A stretch of DNA of 64,000 nt from Hufsiella arboris (GCF_009834875.1 NZ_WVHT01000003.1:310001-374000), one strand, 5' to 3'; counted from the stretch's first letter, positions 1 through 9,346 are shown. Numbers and translations: made by a program. The notes: a model not told the origin generated them from the letters alone.

Positions 1-185
1 GGAAAAGCAAGCGTTACCGCAGGTTTAGCCTGATTAGCCTGTGTTAAATTTAACGTTGTGGCTGACGCCGTAAGTTGTCCGGCCGGACTAACATCGGCCA
101 CCACCTGGGTTTCGTCTTTTTCGCACGACCATAAACTAACACTGATTAGTGCGAGTGCAATGGATTTTATAATCGATAATTTCAT
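1..185 (-). CDS. SusE-like outer-membrane lipoprotein, N-terminal part only
   Basis: The reading frame starts at an ATG (complement of 183-185) and runs off the left edge of the window. The visible 61 residues begin MKLSIIKSIALALISVSLWS followed by Cys, a clear lipoprotein signal with a lipobox. The continuation (QLTASATTLNLTQANQAKPA) matches the start of the SusE N-terminal Ig-like domain as I know it. SusE proteins are surface glycan-binding lipoproteins that support a SusC/SusD porter. The gene sits 15 nt after the SusD stop in the same orientation, so it is probably the third gene of a SusC-SusD-SusE operon. Only the N-terminus is visible, so length and binding modules are unknown. Confidence 0.75.
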   Translation of the reverse strand, partial: MKLSIIKSIALALISVSLWSCEKDETQVVADVSPAGQLTASATTLNLTQANQAKPAVTLAF

Positions 186-200
186 TGTATTAGCTGAATT

Positions 201-1784
201 TTAATAACCCGTATTTTGAACCAGATTTGGATTAGCAATTAAATCTGCTGTAGGAATTGGGTACAGATTGCGGTATGCCGGGATTCCGGCTCCCGATTTC
301 GCTCCGCCTTTATACGGCCAAACATAACTTGCATCCGTAAACTTGCCGTATCTAACTAAGTCCGTACGGCGGAAACCTTCCCAGTATAGCTCTCTTCCGC
401 GCTCATCTAAAAAGAAATCGGTTGTTAAAGCGCCTACACTACCCGATGCATTTCCATAAGCACGCTGACGTAAAGAGTTTACGTATGTTAAGGCCTGCGC
501 CTGGCTGCCACCGGATCCGCCGCGTAACACAGCTTCTCCGTAAATCAGGTATTGCTCAGCTAAACGGAATAAAGGAAAATCCAATGAAGCGAACGTTCCG
601 TTTAAAGAAGCAGGAGTTGTACCGGCCGAGGTAACGTTTTTAAATTTCGTCACACGCAGTCCATCGGTAAACACTCCGATCTCATCAACAGCTGACTTTG
701 TACCGAAGAAAACTCCTCGTTTATCAGCATTGCCATTAGGATCCGGGAACAGAGCCGGTAGATTCTGACGAGTTCTGTTTCCTCCCCATCCACCATTCGG
801 AACGCCGTATGATTTCGGATTCATATCGCCGTTTATAGCAGCGTTAATAATGAAAGTAGTTCCACCGTAATTGGTTCCTTTAGTACCGTCGTAATTGATC
901 GATAAAATTGTTTCCGGATTATTCGTGTCGTTATCAGCCAGAAATAAGTCTTTGTAATTAGGCTTTAGCGAGTAACCCGCATTGATAACTTTGCTTGAAT
1001 AGGTAATCGCTTCCGTGTTTTTAGCAGTGCCGGTATATACCTGAGCATTCAGATACAATCTTGCAAGCAACGCCCAGGCAGCTGCCTGATCGGCACGTCC
1101 ATACTCATTTGTACGGGGGGCTGCTAAGTCAGTTTCGATAGCCTTCAATTCTGATTCGATGTAACTAAACAATTCCTGCCGGCTGATTTGCTTTGGCGAA
1201 ACTTTGCCTATCGCATCATTTTCGGTAACAAACGGTGGATTTCCAAAACCGTCAATTAAAACCCAATATTGAAAGGCACGCAAAAAACGTGCTTCTGCGC
1301 GGTAACGATTAACATTTGTGAGTTCTGAGCCAGTAATTCCGCGGCCTGCCAGTTTTTCAGGAGTACTTTCACGAATAAATTCGTTGCATACGGTAATCTG
1401 GTAAACGGCACGTGAATATAATCCGCGAAGGAAAACGTTATCGGCCGACCATGTCGAATTATCCAATTCAGGGATCCCGATATCGCCCCATGAACATACT
1501 GCTTCATCAGTTGGTAATTCCTGTGCTGTCCAGAATAAACGGAGAAAATCTGAGAAACCCGCATTGATGCCGCCAAGGTCGCTATTGTCAGACCCGGTTG
1601 CGCTTGTTAATGCGTAGCTGGCGTATAATTTTACCAGTTCCTGCTTGTAACCTGCCGGTGTTGCATAAACCTTATCCGCCGTTAAATCATTGGTAGGCGT
1701 CAGGTTTAAGTCGTCTTTCGTACATGCATTGAGGGAAAATAACAGAACCCCGCTTGCGATAATTATTTTAAATGAATTCTTCAT
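201..1784 (-). CDS. RagB/SusD family nutrient-uptake outer-membrane lipoprotein
   Basis: SusD proteins are surface lipoproteins that form the lid on a SusC porter and bind the incoming glycan. The start at 1784 (527 aa) puts the lipobox (SGVLLFSLNAC) about 21 residues in. A longer frame to 1811 would place nine extra residues before the signal peptide and overlap the upstream SusC gene. Family features are the helical TPR-like scaffold (for example RAEARFLRAFQYWVLIDGFG) and the C-terminal block with ERGRELYWEGFRRTDLVRYG and PYKGG...YPIPTADLIANP. The gene lies 13 nt downstream of SusC and 15 nt upstream of SusE. The substrate cannot be told from sequence. No enzyme genes accompany this trio inside the window. 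Confidence 0.93.
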   Translation of the reverse strand: MKNSFKIIIASGVLLFSLNACTKDDLNLTPTNDLTADKVYATPAGYKQELVKLYASYALTSATGSDNSDLGGINAGFSDFLRLFWTAQELPTDEAVCSWGDIGIPELDNSTWSADNVFLRGLYSRAVYQITVCNEFIRESTPEKLAGRGITGSELTNVNRYRAEARFLRAFQYWVLIDGFGNPPFVTENDAIGKVSPKQISRQELFSYIESELKAIETDLAAPRTNEYGRADQAAAWALLARLYLNAQVYTGTAKNTEAITYSSKVINAGYSLKPNYKDLFLADNDTNNPETILSINYDGTKGTNYGGTTFIINAAINGDMNPKSYGVPNGGWGGNRTRQNLPALFPDPNGNADKRGVFFGTKSAVDEIGVFTDGLRVTKFKNVTSAGTTPASLNGTFASLDFPLFRLAEQYLIYGEAVLRGGSGGSQAQALTYVNSLRQRAYGNASGSVGALTTDFFLDERGRELYWEGFRRTDLVRYGKFTDASYVWPYKGGAKSGAGIPAYRNLYPIPTADLIANPNLVQNTGY

Positions 1785-1797
1785 TTTCGTTTCTTTA

Positions 1798-4755
1798 TTA
1801 AAAACCAACATTCACACCCAAAGTATAAGTTCGCGGACGAGGGTAAAGATTATAGTCAATACCAGAACTTAATTCAGGATCCAATCCTTTGTAATTAGTT
1901 ATTGTAAACACATTTTGGCAATTTGCCGATATACGCAATGTGGCCGGGCTGTTAGGCGATAATTTGCCAAAGTTATAAGCCAATCCCAAGTTGTCCATTT
2001 TCAGGAACGATGCGTTTTTAACGTAGTAATCGCTTAAAAACTCGTTCGATTGGAAGTTCGTGTTATAAATATCCGCGTCGGCGTTATTTATCAGGCCGCT
2101 CGGACTAAGCACGTTTGAACGGATTCCAAAATTTGAAGAAACGTTATCATAAACGTAGTTATCGATATTGGAACGCAACACAGCGCTTAATGTCCATTTT
2201 TTGTAATCCAAAGAAGTATTGAATCCAAAGAAGAACTTAGGATCAGGAGATTTGTAGAAATACTGATCACTTGTATTGATAACTCCATCGCCGTTCAGAT
2301 CTGCGTATACATTTTCAAGTGGCTTGCCGCTGGCATCATATACCTGTTTGTATACGTAAAATGATCCCGGAATTTCGTTAACTGAATTATATTTTAGCGT
2401 CGTTCCTGTAGCTCCTGTAATATCGCCTGCGGAAACTTTGCCTCCCGGATCAGGATATAAAGTAAGGTTTGTTACTTTACGTTTATTGTAAGTTCCGTTT
2501 ATTCCGATATTCCAGTGCAGGTTTTCAGTATTGATCGCATTGAAATTAATGCTCGCTTCGATACCTCTTACATCCATGTTACCAACGTTGGTGGTTAACA
2601 AGTTGCTAAAATTCGTTCCAACCGGAATGTTAACGGTACTTAAAAGATCTTCAGTTTTTTTGTAGTAAACATCTACAGCACCGAAAATTCGTCCGCGCAT
2701 AAATTCGTAATCGATACCCGCGTTGTAAGTGGTGGTCGTTTCCCATTTCAGGTCGGGATCATAAGCAGCTGGGCTGTAATAGTTATAAAAAGTATTTCCT
2801 ACCTGGTACTGACCGGTATTACTGCTTGAGTAATATTTTGACAAATAATCATAGTCTTTGATGCCGTCTTTATTACCTGTTTGCCCGTAGCTTAAGCGTA
2901 ATTTCAGATCAGAAATTGCTTTGCTGTTTTTCAGGAAGTCTTCGCCGATAACTCTCCAGGTAAACGCAGCTGACGGGAAGTAACCCCAGCGGTTATTTTC
3001 AGCAAACTTTGATGAACCGTCTGCACGCATTGTTCCTGACAGGATATATTTGTCGTTAAAAGTATAAATCAAACGTCCGTAGTACGATAATAATTTGTTA
3101 CGGTAAACATCATCAGGAAAAGACGGCGTTGTTAGAACCTCGCCAGTTCCTTTATAAGTTGGGAAATAGAACAGCGTGCGTGCGTTATCGTAGTAACCAT
3201 AACCAGCTGTTACGTCAAACTTACTTTTAATGCTTTCGACTGTTTTTACGTAATTCAAGTAAAACTCCGCGAATTTATCATGGTTAAGATTTTTTGAATT
3301 GGTAATCGAGCCGCTTGTTGCAGCGCTTTGTGCGGCATAAATTGGCACTCGGATAGAGCCGTATCCTTTGGATACGTCATAACCAACGTTCAAATTCGCA
3401 TGAAGTTCAGGTAAGAAATGCAAAGAATAATCGAGCTTTAAATTACCAAAGCTTCTTTCCGCATTTCCGTTGTTATCCTGCTGACGAATTAAAGCCACCG
3501 GATTTCTTGGAGCGTTCGGGTTTGGAACCGAACCCTGGATCCATTCATAATACCCGCCAAAAGCGTTATTTGCATATACAGGCTGAGTAGGATCAAATTG
3601 TATTGCTGAGCCGATGGCACCGCTGTTTGCGTAGTGATTTCCGGTCAAAGATCCTTTTACATTCAGATCAATCTTCAAATGATCAGTGAAAAGTTTTGGC
3701 GAAAGATTGATCGCGGCTGTCGCACGGTTAAATTTGTCGGTTATCAACAAGCCTTGCTGATCAAGATACCCGCCTGACACGCGATAAGGAACTCCTTTAA
3801 ACGAACCCGCTACGCTCAGATTATTATCCGTTGAAAATGCATTTTGATAGATCTCATCCTGCCAGTCGGTATTAGCTGTGCCTAATAGTGCCTTTTGAGT
3901 AGCGTTGCCGTTCGCGTTCACGAATTCCCGGATCTGATCTGCTGACAATACATCCACTTTTTTAGCGACGGTAGCGATGCCGTTATTGGTGCTAAAATTA
4001 ATGACCGGCGCTCCAGCTTTTCCTTTCTTCGTAGTGATCAATACCACACCATTAGATGCTCTTGAACCATAAATAGCTGTTGCATTGGCATCCTTTAAAA
4101 CGGTGAAAGTCTCGATATCATTGGGGTTGATTAAAGAAAGAGGGTTCGGCGCATTATCAATGGTATTGCCGCTAAAAGGAACACCATCAATTACGATTAA
4201 CGGATCATTGCTTGCATTAAGAGAAGCACCACCGCGGATACGTATCGTACTTCCGACACCAGGCTGGCCGCTGTTTGAAAGAACGTTAACTCCCGCAACC
4301 TTACCGGCTATTAACTGCTCAGGTGTTGTGATGGTTCCTTTCTGGAAATCTTTCGAGTTTACAGTTGCAACAGACCCGGTCAAATCCTTTTTCTGCTGGG
4401 TACCATAACCAATAACAACAACCTCATTCAGGTTTTGAGCGTTAGGCGCCAGCTTAACTGAAGTAGTTACAGCTCCGTTTACATCAACAGCAACTTCTTT
4501 TTGCTGGTAGCCAATAAAGCTTACTACTAATACTTGCTGTCCCTGTGGAACACCGCTCAGGCGAAATTGGCCGTTCGGGCCGGTAGACGTTCCTTTGGCT
4601 GCACCTTTTATAGCTACAGATGCGCCAGGAAGCGGTTGATTCGTTTCATCAATAACGGTTCCCGAAATGCTGCCGGTTTGAGCGTTTGCCATAACTGCAA
4701 AAGAACAAATCAGTAGTGTAAGGAATCCATTTCTGATTAAGTAAAATAAATTCAT
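1798..4755 (-). CDS. SusC/RagA family TonB-linked outer-membrane receptor
   Basis: This is a 985-residue beta-barrel importer powered by TonB that takes up oligosaccharides captured by its SusD partner. The start at 4755 gives the signal peptide MNLFYLIRNGFLTLL...ANAQ. The longer frame to 4836 would add 27 residues of low-quality, AT-rich translation. Visible order: signal peptide, a carboxypeptidase-regulatory-like domain (GSISGTVIDETNQPLPGASV), the SusC box (NEVVVIGYGTQQKKDLTGSV), the plug (DPLIVIDGVPF, DIETFTVLKDANATAIYGSR) and a barrel ending in aromatic GVNVGF. No STN domain is seen, so it probably does not signal to an anti-sigma factor. The 401-nt upstream region with LacI-type palindromes suggests control by the adjacent LacI protein. 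Confidence 0.95.
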   Translation of the reverse strand: MNLFYLIRNGFLTLLICSFAVMANAQTGSISGTVIDETNQPLPGASVAIKGAAKGTSTGPNGQFRLSGVPQGQQVLVVSFIGYQQKEVAVDVNGAVTTSVKLAPNAQNLNEVVVIGYGTQQKKDLTGSVATVNSKDFQKGTITTPEQLIAGKVAGVNVLSNSGQPGVGSTIRIRGGASLNASNDPLIVIDGVPFSGNTIDNAPNPLSLINPNDIETFTVLKDANATAIYGSRASNGVVLITTKKGKAGAPVINFSTNNGIATVAKKVDVLSADQIREFVNANGNATQKALLGTANTDWQDEIYQNAFSTDNNLSVAGSFKGVPYRVSGGYLDQQGLLITDKFNRATAAINLSPKLFTDHLKIDLNVKGSLTGNHYANSGAIGSAIQFDPTQPVYANNAFGGYYEWIQGSVPNPNAPRNPVALIRQQDNNGNAERSFGNLKLDYSLHFLPELHANLNVGYDVSKGYGSIRVPIYAAQSAATSGSITNSKNLNHDKFAEFYLNYVKTVESIKSKFDVTAGYGYYDNARTLFYFPTYKGTGEVLTTPSFPDDVYRNKLLSYYGRLIYTFNDKYILSGTMRADGSSKFAENNRWGYFPSAAFTWRVIGEDFLKNSKAISDLKLRLSYGQTGNKDGIKDYDYLSKYYSSSNTGQYQVGNTFYNYYSPAAYDPDLKWETTTTYNAGIDYEFMRGRIFGAVDVYYKKTEDLLSTVNIPVGTNFSNLLTTNVGNMDVRGIEASINFNAINTENLHWNIGINGTYNKRKVTNLTLYPDPGGKVSAGDITGATGTTLKYNSVNEIPGSFYVYKQVYDASGKPLENVYADLNGDGVINTSDQYFYKSPDPKFFFGFNTSLDYKKWTLSAVLRSNIDNYVYDNVSSNFGIRSNVLSPSGLINNADADIYNTNFQSNEFLSDYYVKNASFLKMDNLGLAYNFGKLSPNSPATLRISANCQNVFTITNYKGLDPELSSGIDYNLYPRPRTYTLGVNVGF

Positions 4756-5156
4756 TTTTAACTGGATTTTGTAAAAAAATAATTGGTTTTTAACTGTGTA
4801 CTTACTTGCCGATAAATTTAGATACCACAAAACCATTTCAAAATTTTGTACTAAATTTTAGAAAATCACAATATTTTATACTGATAAATGAAAATTTTCA
4901 AATCAAACAGTTGGTCAATTAGAATTGTATTCCCGACACATTTATTACACAAATAATTGAAAATCAAAATTTTAAAAATCAAAAAACATCTAAAAAGTGT
5001 AAGTTAAACACTATGTAAATTTGTCAATATTTTTCGGGAACGATACCGGGAACGTTCCCGAAAAATATTCAAGCAGATGGGTAGTTTTGATGGAATTCTG
5101 CGTAAAACGGCCTGTTGGCTGATATTTCTTATTCAGATTTAACCTTTCGTGTACAA
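4756..5156. promoter_or_regulatory. AT-rich intergenic region upstream of the susC operon
   Basis: This 401-nt stretch separates the LacI gene from the SusC gene, both on the minus strand, and should hold the SusC promoter. It is strongly AT-rich and has no credible gene. I found no clear minus-strand TAnnTTTG box. The only strong structure is the palindrome array at 5026-5069, about 270-315 nt upstream of the SusC start codon. Reading it as a regulatory region is an inference. Confidence 0.45.
5026..5069. promoter_or_regulatory. Candidate LacI-family operator array
   Basis: A perfect 17-bp inverted repeat has arms at 5026-5042 and 5053-5069 and a 10-nt spacer. Nested in it is a second perfect palindrome, CGGGAACGTTCCCG, at 5047-5060, with the central CG typical of LacI-family operators. 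The half-site CGGGAACG occurs at 5035-5042 and 5047-5054, a 12-nt period. The arms carry T-runs outside-left and A-runs outside-right, the reverse of an intrinsic terminator, so an operator is the better reading. It lies between the lacI-type gene and susC. The link to that regulator is inferred from position and symmetry. Confidence 0.6.
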
Positions 5157-6173
5157 TTAAATCTTGTCAGCGCTTGAGTCGCGCCTGAAGATGCGTGAAT
5201 TAAGAATCACGTGTTCGTTTACATGGGCAGTTGGCCCTTGCTCAAGTGATTTGAACAAAAGCTTTGCCGCACGGATACCCATTTCGAAGGCAGGCTGCGT
5301 AATTGTAGTAAGTGAGGGATTCAATAAGGGTGCGATCTCGAGGCTCGAAAAGCTAATCACTTTCATATCGTTTGGAATCCTGATTCCTTCATCCTGGCAT
5401 ACATAATAAGTTGCAAACGCCAAACGTTCAACGGACGCAAAAACACCATCGGGTTTTAAGGTATGAAAAGCCTCTTTAAGCAGCTTGTAGTTTTTTTTGT
5501 GATCGTTGCTGCAATCGATTATTAACTGGTCGTCTATCGCTACTTTATGTCGCTTCAAAGCATCTTCATAGCCCAGCATACGGGTTTTACCAATCGATAA
5601 GCTCTTGTTTACAACCAGGTAAGCGATTTTTTTGCATCCCCGTTTGATTAAATGTTCGGTGGCAGCATAACTGCTGTCGTAGTCGTTTGTGGTAACTTTA
5701 GCTGTATCAATATCTTCATAAACCCGGTCGAAAAAGACAAGCGGTATTTTTTTCTGACTAAACCTATTTAGATAAGTATGATCATTGGCTTCACCGGAAA
5801 CCGACATGATTACGCCGTCTGCCTTGCCGTTATGGAGATGGCTGATGAACGAAACTTCTTTCGAGTAATCGTCCTCGGTAGCAAGAATCAGGACATGATA
5901 ACCTTTTTCCCGCGATACCTGCTCGATTCCTTTGATAGCCTGCGCGAAAAAGTTATTTGCGAGCTCGGGAACCACAACCGCAATAGTTTTACTTTTTTGC
6001 TCGCGTAAATTACTGGCGTGATGATTAGGCTGGTAACTAAGTTCGCTGGCTCGCTTAAGAATCCGCTCTTTAGTCTCTTTATTAATATCGCTGTTTCCCC
6101 TGAAAGCCCTTGAAACCGTAGATGTTGATATGCCTAGTTCTTTAGCAAGCTTTTTGATATTAATACTGTCCAT
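5157..6173 (-). CDS. LacI family transcriptional regulator
   Basis: This 338-residue protein is of normal length for the family. Residues 1-60 hold the N-terminal helix-turn-helix and hinge (IKKLAKELGISTSTVSRAFR, then RASELSYQPNHHASNLREQ). A periplasmic-binding-protein-like effector domain follows (KTIAVVVPELANNFFAQAIK, ADGVIMSVSG, TTITQPAFEMGIRAAKLL). Such proteins bind palindromic operators with a central CG and release them on binding a sugar or sugar phosphate. It lies upstream of the SusC-SusD-SusE trio in the same orientation and next to a matching palindrome array, so local control of that trio and autoregulation are plausible. The effector cannot be predicted. Confidence 0.93.
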   Translation of the reverse strand: MDSINIKKLAKELGISTSTVSRAFRGNSDINKETKERILKRASELSYQPNHHASNLREQKSKTIAVVVPELANNFFAQAIKGIEQVSREKGYHVLILATEDDYSKEVSFISHLHNGKADGVIMSVSGEANDHTYLNRFSQKKIPLVFFDRVYEDIDTAKVTTNDYDSSYAATEHLIKRGCKKIAYLVVNKSLSIGKTRMLGYEDALKRHKVAIDDQLIIDCSNDHKKNYKLLKEAFHTLKPDGVFASVERLAFATYYVCQDEGIRIPNDMKVISFSSLEIAPLLNPSLTTITQPAFEMGIRAAKLLFKSLEQGPTAHVNEHVILNSRIFRRDSSADKI

Positions 6174-6206
6174 TTAATCCCAAATGTAAATAAACCATTC
6201 AAAGAT

Positions 6207-7577
6207 TTATAAAAGGATGCCTTTCATTAATAAAACAGCTATAGAAAAGTAGATAACAAGGCCGGTTACATCAACCAGTGTGGCGACAAACGGAGCTGAG
6301 GATGTTGCCGGATCGGCGCCAAGTTTTTTCAAGAGCAAGGGCAGCATAGATCCAGCCAACGAGCCCCACAAAACGACACCTATTAATGCAAGGCCCACCG
6401 TAAGGCCAACGAGAAACCAGTGTGGCCCGTAAATATTTGTAAACAAGGTCCATGCAAAAATCCGCATAAAGCCAATAATGCCTAGTGTTACGCCTAACAA
6501 TAATCCCGATAATATCTCGCGCCGCATTACGCGCCACCAGTCTTCTACGGTAATTTCACCTAAAGCCATCGCCTGGATAATCAGTGTTGAAGCTTGTGAT
6601 CCGCTATTACCTCCGCTGGAAATAATTAACGGAACAAACAAGGCGAGTACGACAGCCTTGGCTATCTGGTTTTCAAAAAAACCCATCGCAGTCGCTGTTA
6701 ACATTTCTCCTATAAAAAGTATAATAAGCCAGCCAACCCGCTTTTTGACTAGTCGTAGAAGCGGCATGTCAAGATAAGGCTCATCGAGAGCTTCGGTACC
6801 CCCGATCTTCTGTATATCTTCCGAATACTCTTCGTGAGCGATCCAAAGAATATCATCGATGGTTACAATGCCCAACAATATTCCTGTTTCATCGATAACA
6901 GGCAATGCTGTACGGTTATTCATCCGGAAAACATTAATGGCCTCTTCCTGCGGGTCGTTAACATGCAAAGCGATTAACCGGTTATCCATTAAGTCGCTCA
7001 TCTTCGTTTCCTGTTTAACCAGTAAGATTTCCCGAATACGGATATCGTCAAGTAAAACACCGTTTTCATCCAGGATGTAAATCACATCGATTGTTTCAGA
7101 ATTTTTGCCATACCGCCTGATGTGTGACAGAACCCTGGCAACATCCCAGTCCTTGTTAACAGCAACGTAATCAGGCGTCATTAAGCGGCCTACGCTGTCT
7201 TCTTTATAACCAAGCAGTGAAAGTGCCTCTTTTCTCTCGTCATGCGGCAAAAGGATGATAAGCTGCTTTACCACATCTCCATGCAATTCGCTAAAAAACG
7301 AAGTACGGTCATCCGGCGGGAGTTCATTAATTAATTCTGATATCTTGGCGCCGGAGAGCTTTTTGAAAATACGCTCCTGGGTAGGAAAATCAAGGATACG
7401 AAAAACGTTAACAGCACGATTTATCGACAGCGTTTCGATAAACTTCGCACCATATTCGGGCATTTCATCTACGAGCTGTTCAACTTCAGAAATATTTAGT
7501 TCATTGAGGAGCTTTTTAAGTTTACGGTCATTGCCACCTTCAAGCAGCATTTCAATTTCTTCAGTCAGTTGCTCCAT
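6207..7577 (-). CDS. mgtE: MgtE family magnesium transporter
   Basis: MgtE is a homodimeric Mg2+ channel whose cytosolic domains sense Mg2+ and gate the pore. The 456-residue protein shows the full plan: an N-terminal superhelical MgtE_N domain (LNELNISEVEQLVDEMPEYG, INELPPDDRTSFFSELHGD), two CBS domains (around VGRLMTPDYVAVNKDWDVA and NRTALPVIDETGILLGIVTI), then five membrane helices. The pore region carries SSGGNSGSQASTLIIQAMALGE and the C-terminal helix has DPATSSAPFVATLVDVTGL, both hallmark MgtE blocks. It lies 33 nt upstream of lacI, probably without functional relation to the sugar genes. Nothing looks truncated. Confidence 0.96.
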   Translation of the reverse strand: MEQLTEEIEMLLEGGNDRKLKKLLNELNISEVEQLVDEMPEYGAKFIETLSINRAVNVFRILDFPTQERIFKKLSGAKISELINELPPDDRTSFFSELHGDVVKQLIILLPHDERKEALSLLGYKEDSVGRLMTPDYVAVNKDWDVARVLSHIRRYGKNSETIDVIYILDENGVLLDDIRIREILLVKQETKMSDLMDNRLIALHVNDPQEEAINVFRMNNRTALPVIDETGILLGIVTIDDILWIAHEEYSEDIQKIGGTEALDEPYLDMPLLRLVKKRVGWLIILFIGEMLTATAMGFFENQIAKAVVLALFVPLIISSGGNSGSQASTLIIQAMALGEITVEDWWRVMRREILSGLLLGVTLGIIGFMRIFAWTLFTNIYGPHWFLVGLTVGLALIGVVLWGSLAGSMLPLLLKKLGADPATSSAPFVATLVDVTGLVIYFSIAVLLMKGILL

Positions 7578-7648
7578 CTTGATTTTTTAACTTATCCGGA
7601 GATTCTAGTCACATGGCAAACAGGCATTTATTAAAACACCTTCTGGGA

Positions 7649-8080
7649 TTACTTAATTTTTGCGCGGGCTGTTTTCACGTCAGCAGCAACAACGGCGCTG
7701 GCTTTATTACCGAAACTGTTACGCACATAGGTAAGTACATCGGCAATCTGTTTATCTGTTAAAAAGCTTTGCGAAGGCATTACATTTTCATAAGTATCAC
7801 CATTTATCTCCTCATGCGTATCAAGTCCCTTTAACAGGATATTGATCAGCTTTGTTTTTTCACCGAGAACCTGTGAGGTTTTAATCAGCGGAGGGTTTAA
7901 ATTGGGAACGCCGCCACCGTTAGCCTGATGGCAAGTTACGCAGTATTGTGTATAAACCGCCTTTCCAGCGGCGATAGATGAAACTGCAGTAACGCTGGTT
8001 TTTGCGGTTGACGCTTTTTTTGTCTGCGCATTGATACTAAAACATGTGGATAGAAAAACGAAAGCAAGAAAAAAACGCAT
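7649..8080 (-). CDS. Small secreted c-type cytochrome
   Basis: This 143-residue protein has a signal peptide (MRFFLAFVFLSTCFSINAQ), a low-complexity Ala/Ser/Thr linker and one class I cytochrome c domain. The haem-binding motif CVTCH is at about residues 47-51. The likely Met ligand lies in ENVMPSQSFL near residue 101, and the C-terminal helix is typical (LTDKQIADVLTYVRNSFG). It starts 2 nt after the stop of the upstream sugar dehydrogenase, so the two are almost surely co-transcribed. The simplest role is periplasmic electron acceptor for that enzyme, passing electrons to the respiratory chain. That role is inferred from context. Confidence 0.88.
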   Translation of the reverse strand: MRFFLAFVFLSTCFSINAQTKKASTAKTSVTAVSSIAAGKAVYTQYCVTCHQANGGGVPNLNPPLIKTSQVLGEKTKLINILLKGLDTHEEINGDTYENVMPSQSFLTDKQIADVLTYVRNSFGNKASAVVAADVKTARAKIK

Positions 8081-8082
8081 TA

Positions 8083-9330
8083 TTATTTTTGGTAAGATAT
8101 TTTATAGATCGTGCCTTTTACATCATCGGAAACATAAAGTGAACCATCTGGTCCCTGCGCTAATCCACATGGACGGTGCTGAGCTTCATTAGTGCTTACA
8201 ACCTTGTCTGTTCCTGCAAATCCTTTGGCAAAAATTTCCCAATCGCCGGCCGGTTTGCCGTCCTTGAATGGCACAAATGCTACAAAATACCCTTCTTGCT
8301 GAGGGCTGCGATTCCATGATCCATGGAAGGCAATGAATGCGCCATTCTTATATTTTTCCGGAAATTGACTGCCAGTATAAAACAGCAATGCGTTCGGTGC
8401 CATGTGGCCGGGAAAAGCAGCCGCAGGATCAATGTACTTATTATCTGCTTCTTTTTTGCCATCACCGCCATATTCGGGAGCAACGATTTTTTTCTTCTGA
8501 AGCTGATCATAATATAGATACGGCCAACCGGCATTATCGTCTTTTTTCAATTCGTACATACATTCAGCTGGCAATTCGGCTGATTGCTGCTCGGTATATA
8601 AATCGGGAAACAAATCATGTAACTGATCGCGTCCGTGCTGCATAACAAACAAGGTGTTTGTCTGTTTATTCCAGTCGAGACCTACTACGTTTCTTAAACC
8701 GGTAGCGTAACGTGTCCCATCGCCGTAGGTTTGATTAAGTTTATCAGCCTTGAATTGCCAGATACCACCGGCCGAATCAAGGATCGGGCAACCTTCACGT
8801 CCCATTGACCCTTTTTGGCGATCCTTTTGCTGGCAGGAATTTGAGTAAGCACCGATATTTACATATAAATTATCGTCGTTATCAAAAGCTATCGATTTTG
8901 AGTTGTGCTGGCCGCGGTCGATTAACCCGGTTACTACAGTTTCCGGCTTTGAGGGATCAGAAACCTGTTGCTGATCGTTTAATTTATATCGGAAAACTTC
9001 TTTATTGGACGAAGCATATAAATATCCGTCATGTATTGCGATTCCAGTTCCGCTATAGTTGCCGAAAGCAGGAGTCTGCTCGAAAGAATTTCCATTGCTT
9101 TTCAGCATGACAATACCGCCATTTTTTGATCTGTCCAGTTTCACAAAAAGATCGCCTTTTGAATTAAATGCGATATGCCGGGCTTTTCCCAACTTATCGG
9201 CAACCACCGATGCCTTAAAACCCGCTGGTAATGTAAGTCCGGGCGAGGCCTGTTGAGCATTAACGTATGAATGAGCCAGTAAAACTGTGCTCAACAAAAT
9301 GAATGTTTTTAAGATTTTCAAAGATTTCAT
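8083..9330 (-). CDS. PQQ-dependent sugar (aldose/sorbosone-type) dehydrogenase, secreted
   Basis: The 415-residue protein has a signal peptide ending in VNAQ and a six-bladed beta-propeller of the glucose/sorbosone dehydrogenase superfamily. Typical blocks are LPAGFKASVVADKLGKARHI, GQHNSKSIAFDNDDNLYVNI (its His fits the catalytic His of soluble PQQ glucose dehydrogenases), GWPYLYYD, FHGSWNRSPQQEGY and GPDGSLYVSDD. Family members oxidise aldoses or sorbosone-type sugars in the periplasm using PQQ. No PQQ biosynthesis genes are seen here, so the cofactor may come from elsewhere in the genome or from outside. The cytochrome c gene follows by 2 nt, supporting a dehydrogenase-cytochrome pair. Exact substrate unknown. 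Confidence 0.87.
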   Translation of the reverse strand: MKSLKILKTFILLSTVLLAHSYVNAQQASPGLTLPAGFKASVVADKLGKARHIAFNSKGDLFVKLDRSKNGGIVMLKSNGNSFEQTPAFGNYSGTGIAIHDGYLYASSNKEVFRYKLNDQQQVSDPSKPETVVTGLIDRGQHNSKSIAFDNDDNLYVNIGAYSNSCQQKDRQKGSMGREGCPILDSAGGIWQFKADKLNQTYGDGTRYATGLRNVVGLDWNKQTNTLFVMQHGRDQLHDLFPDLYTEQQSAELPAECMYELKKDDNAGWPYLYYDQLQKKKIVAPEYGGDGKKEADNKYIDPAAAFPGHMAPNALLFYTGSQFPEKYKNGAFIAFHGSWNRSPQQEGYFVAFVPFKDGKPAGDWEIFAKGFAGTDKVVSTNEAQHRPCGLAQGPDGSLYVSDDVKGTIYKISYQK

Positions 9331-9346
9331 GTCACTGGATTAAGCC

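Noticed and set aside
4756-4836. Longer N-terminus for the first SusC protein (start at 4836)
   Set aside because: The extra residues precede a complete signal peptide and come from AT-rich intergenic sequence. The ATG at 4755 gives a normal SusC start.
5026-5069. Intrinsic terminator of the lacI gene
   Set aside because: The stem has T-runs before and A-runs after the GC core on both strands, the reverse of a terminator, and no T-run follows it.
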